Shown one piece after another: positions 12,982-13,448 of a stretch of DNA of 13,448 bases. This DNA is from Chloroflexota bacterium (GTDB taxonomy: Bacteria > Chloroflexota > Chloroflexia > QHBQ01 > JADMIH01): positions 1 through 13,448 of the forward strand of contig JADMIH010000109.1 of assembly GCA_015478675.1 (NCBI GenBank), read 5' to 3'. The notes beneath the pieces were generated by a model, which ran no database searches, was not told the DNA's origin, and saw only the letters and a list, made by a program, of their open reading frames with translations. Position 1 is the first letter of the stretch. Each line of letters begins with the position of its first letter. A program made the position numbers and the translations under genes.

Positions 12982-13448
12982 TCAGATTGCCTGTCCTATC
13001 ATTCTTTTGCCGTGCGCTTTCTCGGTTGGCTTGCGCATTAATCCGGCGCGCTCCAGGAGATAGTAGTAGCTTTCTCTGTCGGTGTTGTGCAGGACCGCGT
13101 ACTGGTGGGCCAACGTCAGCGCGTTGGGGTAGCCCTGGCCCAGCTTGCACTGGTGCAGCAGGATAGATAGTGTGCGGTCGAGAAAGCCTTCTTCCCAGAC
13201 CCATAGGGGGAACTCCAGCCGGGCTACTTCATACTCTGTCGCCAGGTACGAGAAGCCAACGTCCCTCAATCCCTGTGCGTTTTCGTCCACCATATAGGAG
13301 AAAACAGGGGTGAAGACAGGCGATGAGTGGTTATTCTCTAATACTTCCCAGAAAAGGTCAGCGTCGTCTATGCTCCAGAGCGGTCCGCATCCGCATGGCT
13401 CGGTTGGCCGCTCTTCGTGGGGCTTTGCCTCTTCGCACGCCAGCATCC
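12982..13448 (-). CDS. nurA: NurA nuclease, C-terminal part (truncated by window edge)
   Basis: Only the last 155 codons are in the window. The reading frame runs off the right edge, and the ATG at 13446 is probably internal because NurA proteins are usually about 300-450 aa. The visible part has the NurA C-terminal signatures: PVFSYMVDENAQGLRDVGFSY-like strand region, then YEVARLEFPLWVWEE (72-86), and LGQGYPNALTLAHQYAVL (102-119) with the conserved GYP..L..AH pattern, followed by DRESYYYLLERAGL. NurA is a 5'-3' exonuclease/ssDNA endonuclease of RNase H-like fold that acts with HerA in resecting DNA ends. The N-terminal catalytic acidic residues lie outside the window. Downstream are the HAS-barrel protein and HerA. 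Confidence 0.88.
   Translation of the reverse strand, partial: MLACEEAKPHEERPTEPCGCGPLWSIDDADLFWEVLENNHSSPVFTPVFSYMVDENAQGLRDVGFSYLATEYEVARLEFPLWVWEEGFLDRTLSILLHQCKLGQGYPNALTLAHQYAVLHNTDRESYYYLLERAGLMRKPTEKAHGKRMIGQAI

Noticed and set aside
10384..13448. Antiphage defence island (SIR2-HerA or DUF4297-HerA type)
   Set aside because: The HerA partner visible here is NurA with a HAS-barrel protein, which fits the DNA-end-processing module; no SIR2 or DUF4297 gene is in the window.

Overview
The window looks like a chromosomal housekeeping and accessory stretch from a bacterium of moderately high GC. My best guess is a member of the Chloroflexota, possibly Ktedonobacteria-like. That guess rests on the HerA / HAS-barrel / NurA gene set, the menaquinone and MEP-pathway genes, and abundant CCCCTCTCCC...GGGAGAGGGG hairpin repeats between genes. 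No rRNA, tRNA, CRISPR array, transposase or phage gene was recognised, and the phylum is inference only.

Layout: (1) 1-130 is a composite hairpin repeat. (2) 236-1937, plus strand: an HTH/DUF2087 regulator with a near-consensus sigma-70 promoter, then ispH (LytB). (3) 1938-2318 is a gene-free gap with three hairpins, two of them terminator-like, followed by an MmgE/PrpD-family protein (2319-3740) that converges on a minus-strand TrmH/SpoU RNA methyltransferase (3758-4579). (4) A nitrilase-superfamily amidohydrolase (4763-5581, extended -10 promoter) and a polytopic membrane protein with a K+-channel-like C-terminal half (5758-6465) run on the plus strand. (5) A minus-strand operon runs from carbamate kinase (start about 8929) to ornithine carbamoyltransferase to a 167-aa protein of unknown function (6978-6475). 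Its promoter region carries an extended -10 and a tandem 12-mer. (6) A second composite hairpin repeat, inverted relative to the first, lies at 9101-9225. (7) A minus-strand cluster runs from NurA (partial, entering from the right edge) to a HAS-barrel protein to HerA ATPase to MenA prenyltransferase.

Functional links: NurA, the HAS-barrel protein and HerA form the known DNA-end-resection / helicase-nuclease type of module. Carbamate kinase and ornithine carbamoyltransferase together can turn citrulline and phosphate into ornithine, ATP, CO2 and ammonia, although no arginine deiminase is visible here. IspH supplies isoprenoid precursors and MenA attaches the prenyl chain of menaquinone.

The least expected observation is a family of short AT-rich inverted-repeat elements that fill spacers between genes. 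Two copies (12119-12234 and 12898-12980) lie inside the nurA/HAS/herA cluster and stretch from the stop codon of one gene to the Shine-Dalgarno region of the next. They share a 14-bp core. A diverged relative with a matching arm lies after the nitrilase gene, and a different inverted repeat lies between herA and menA. In two cases the arm supplies the stop codon of the upstream gene.
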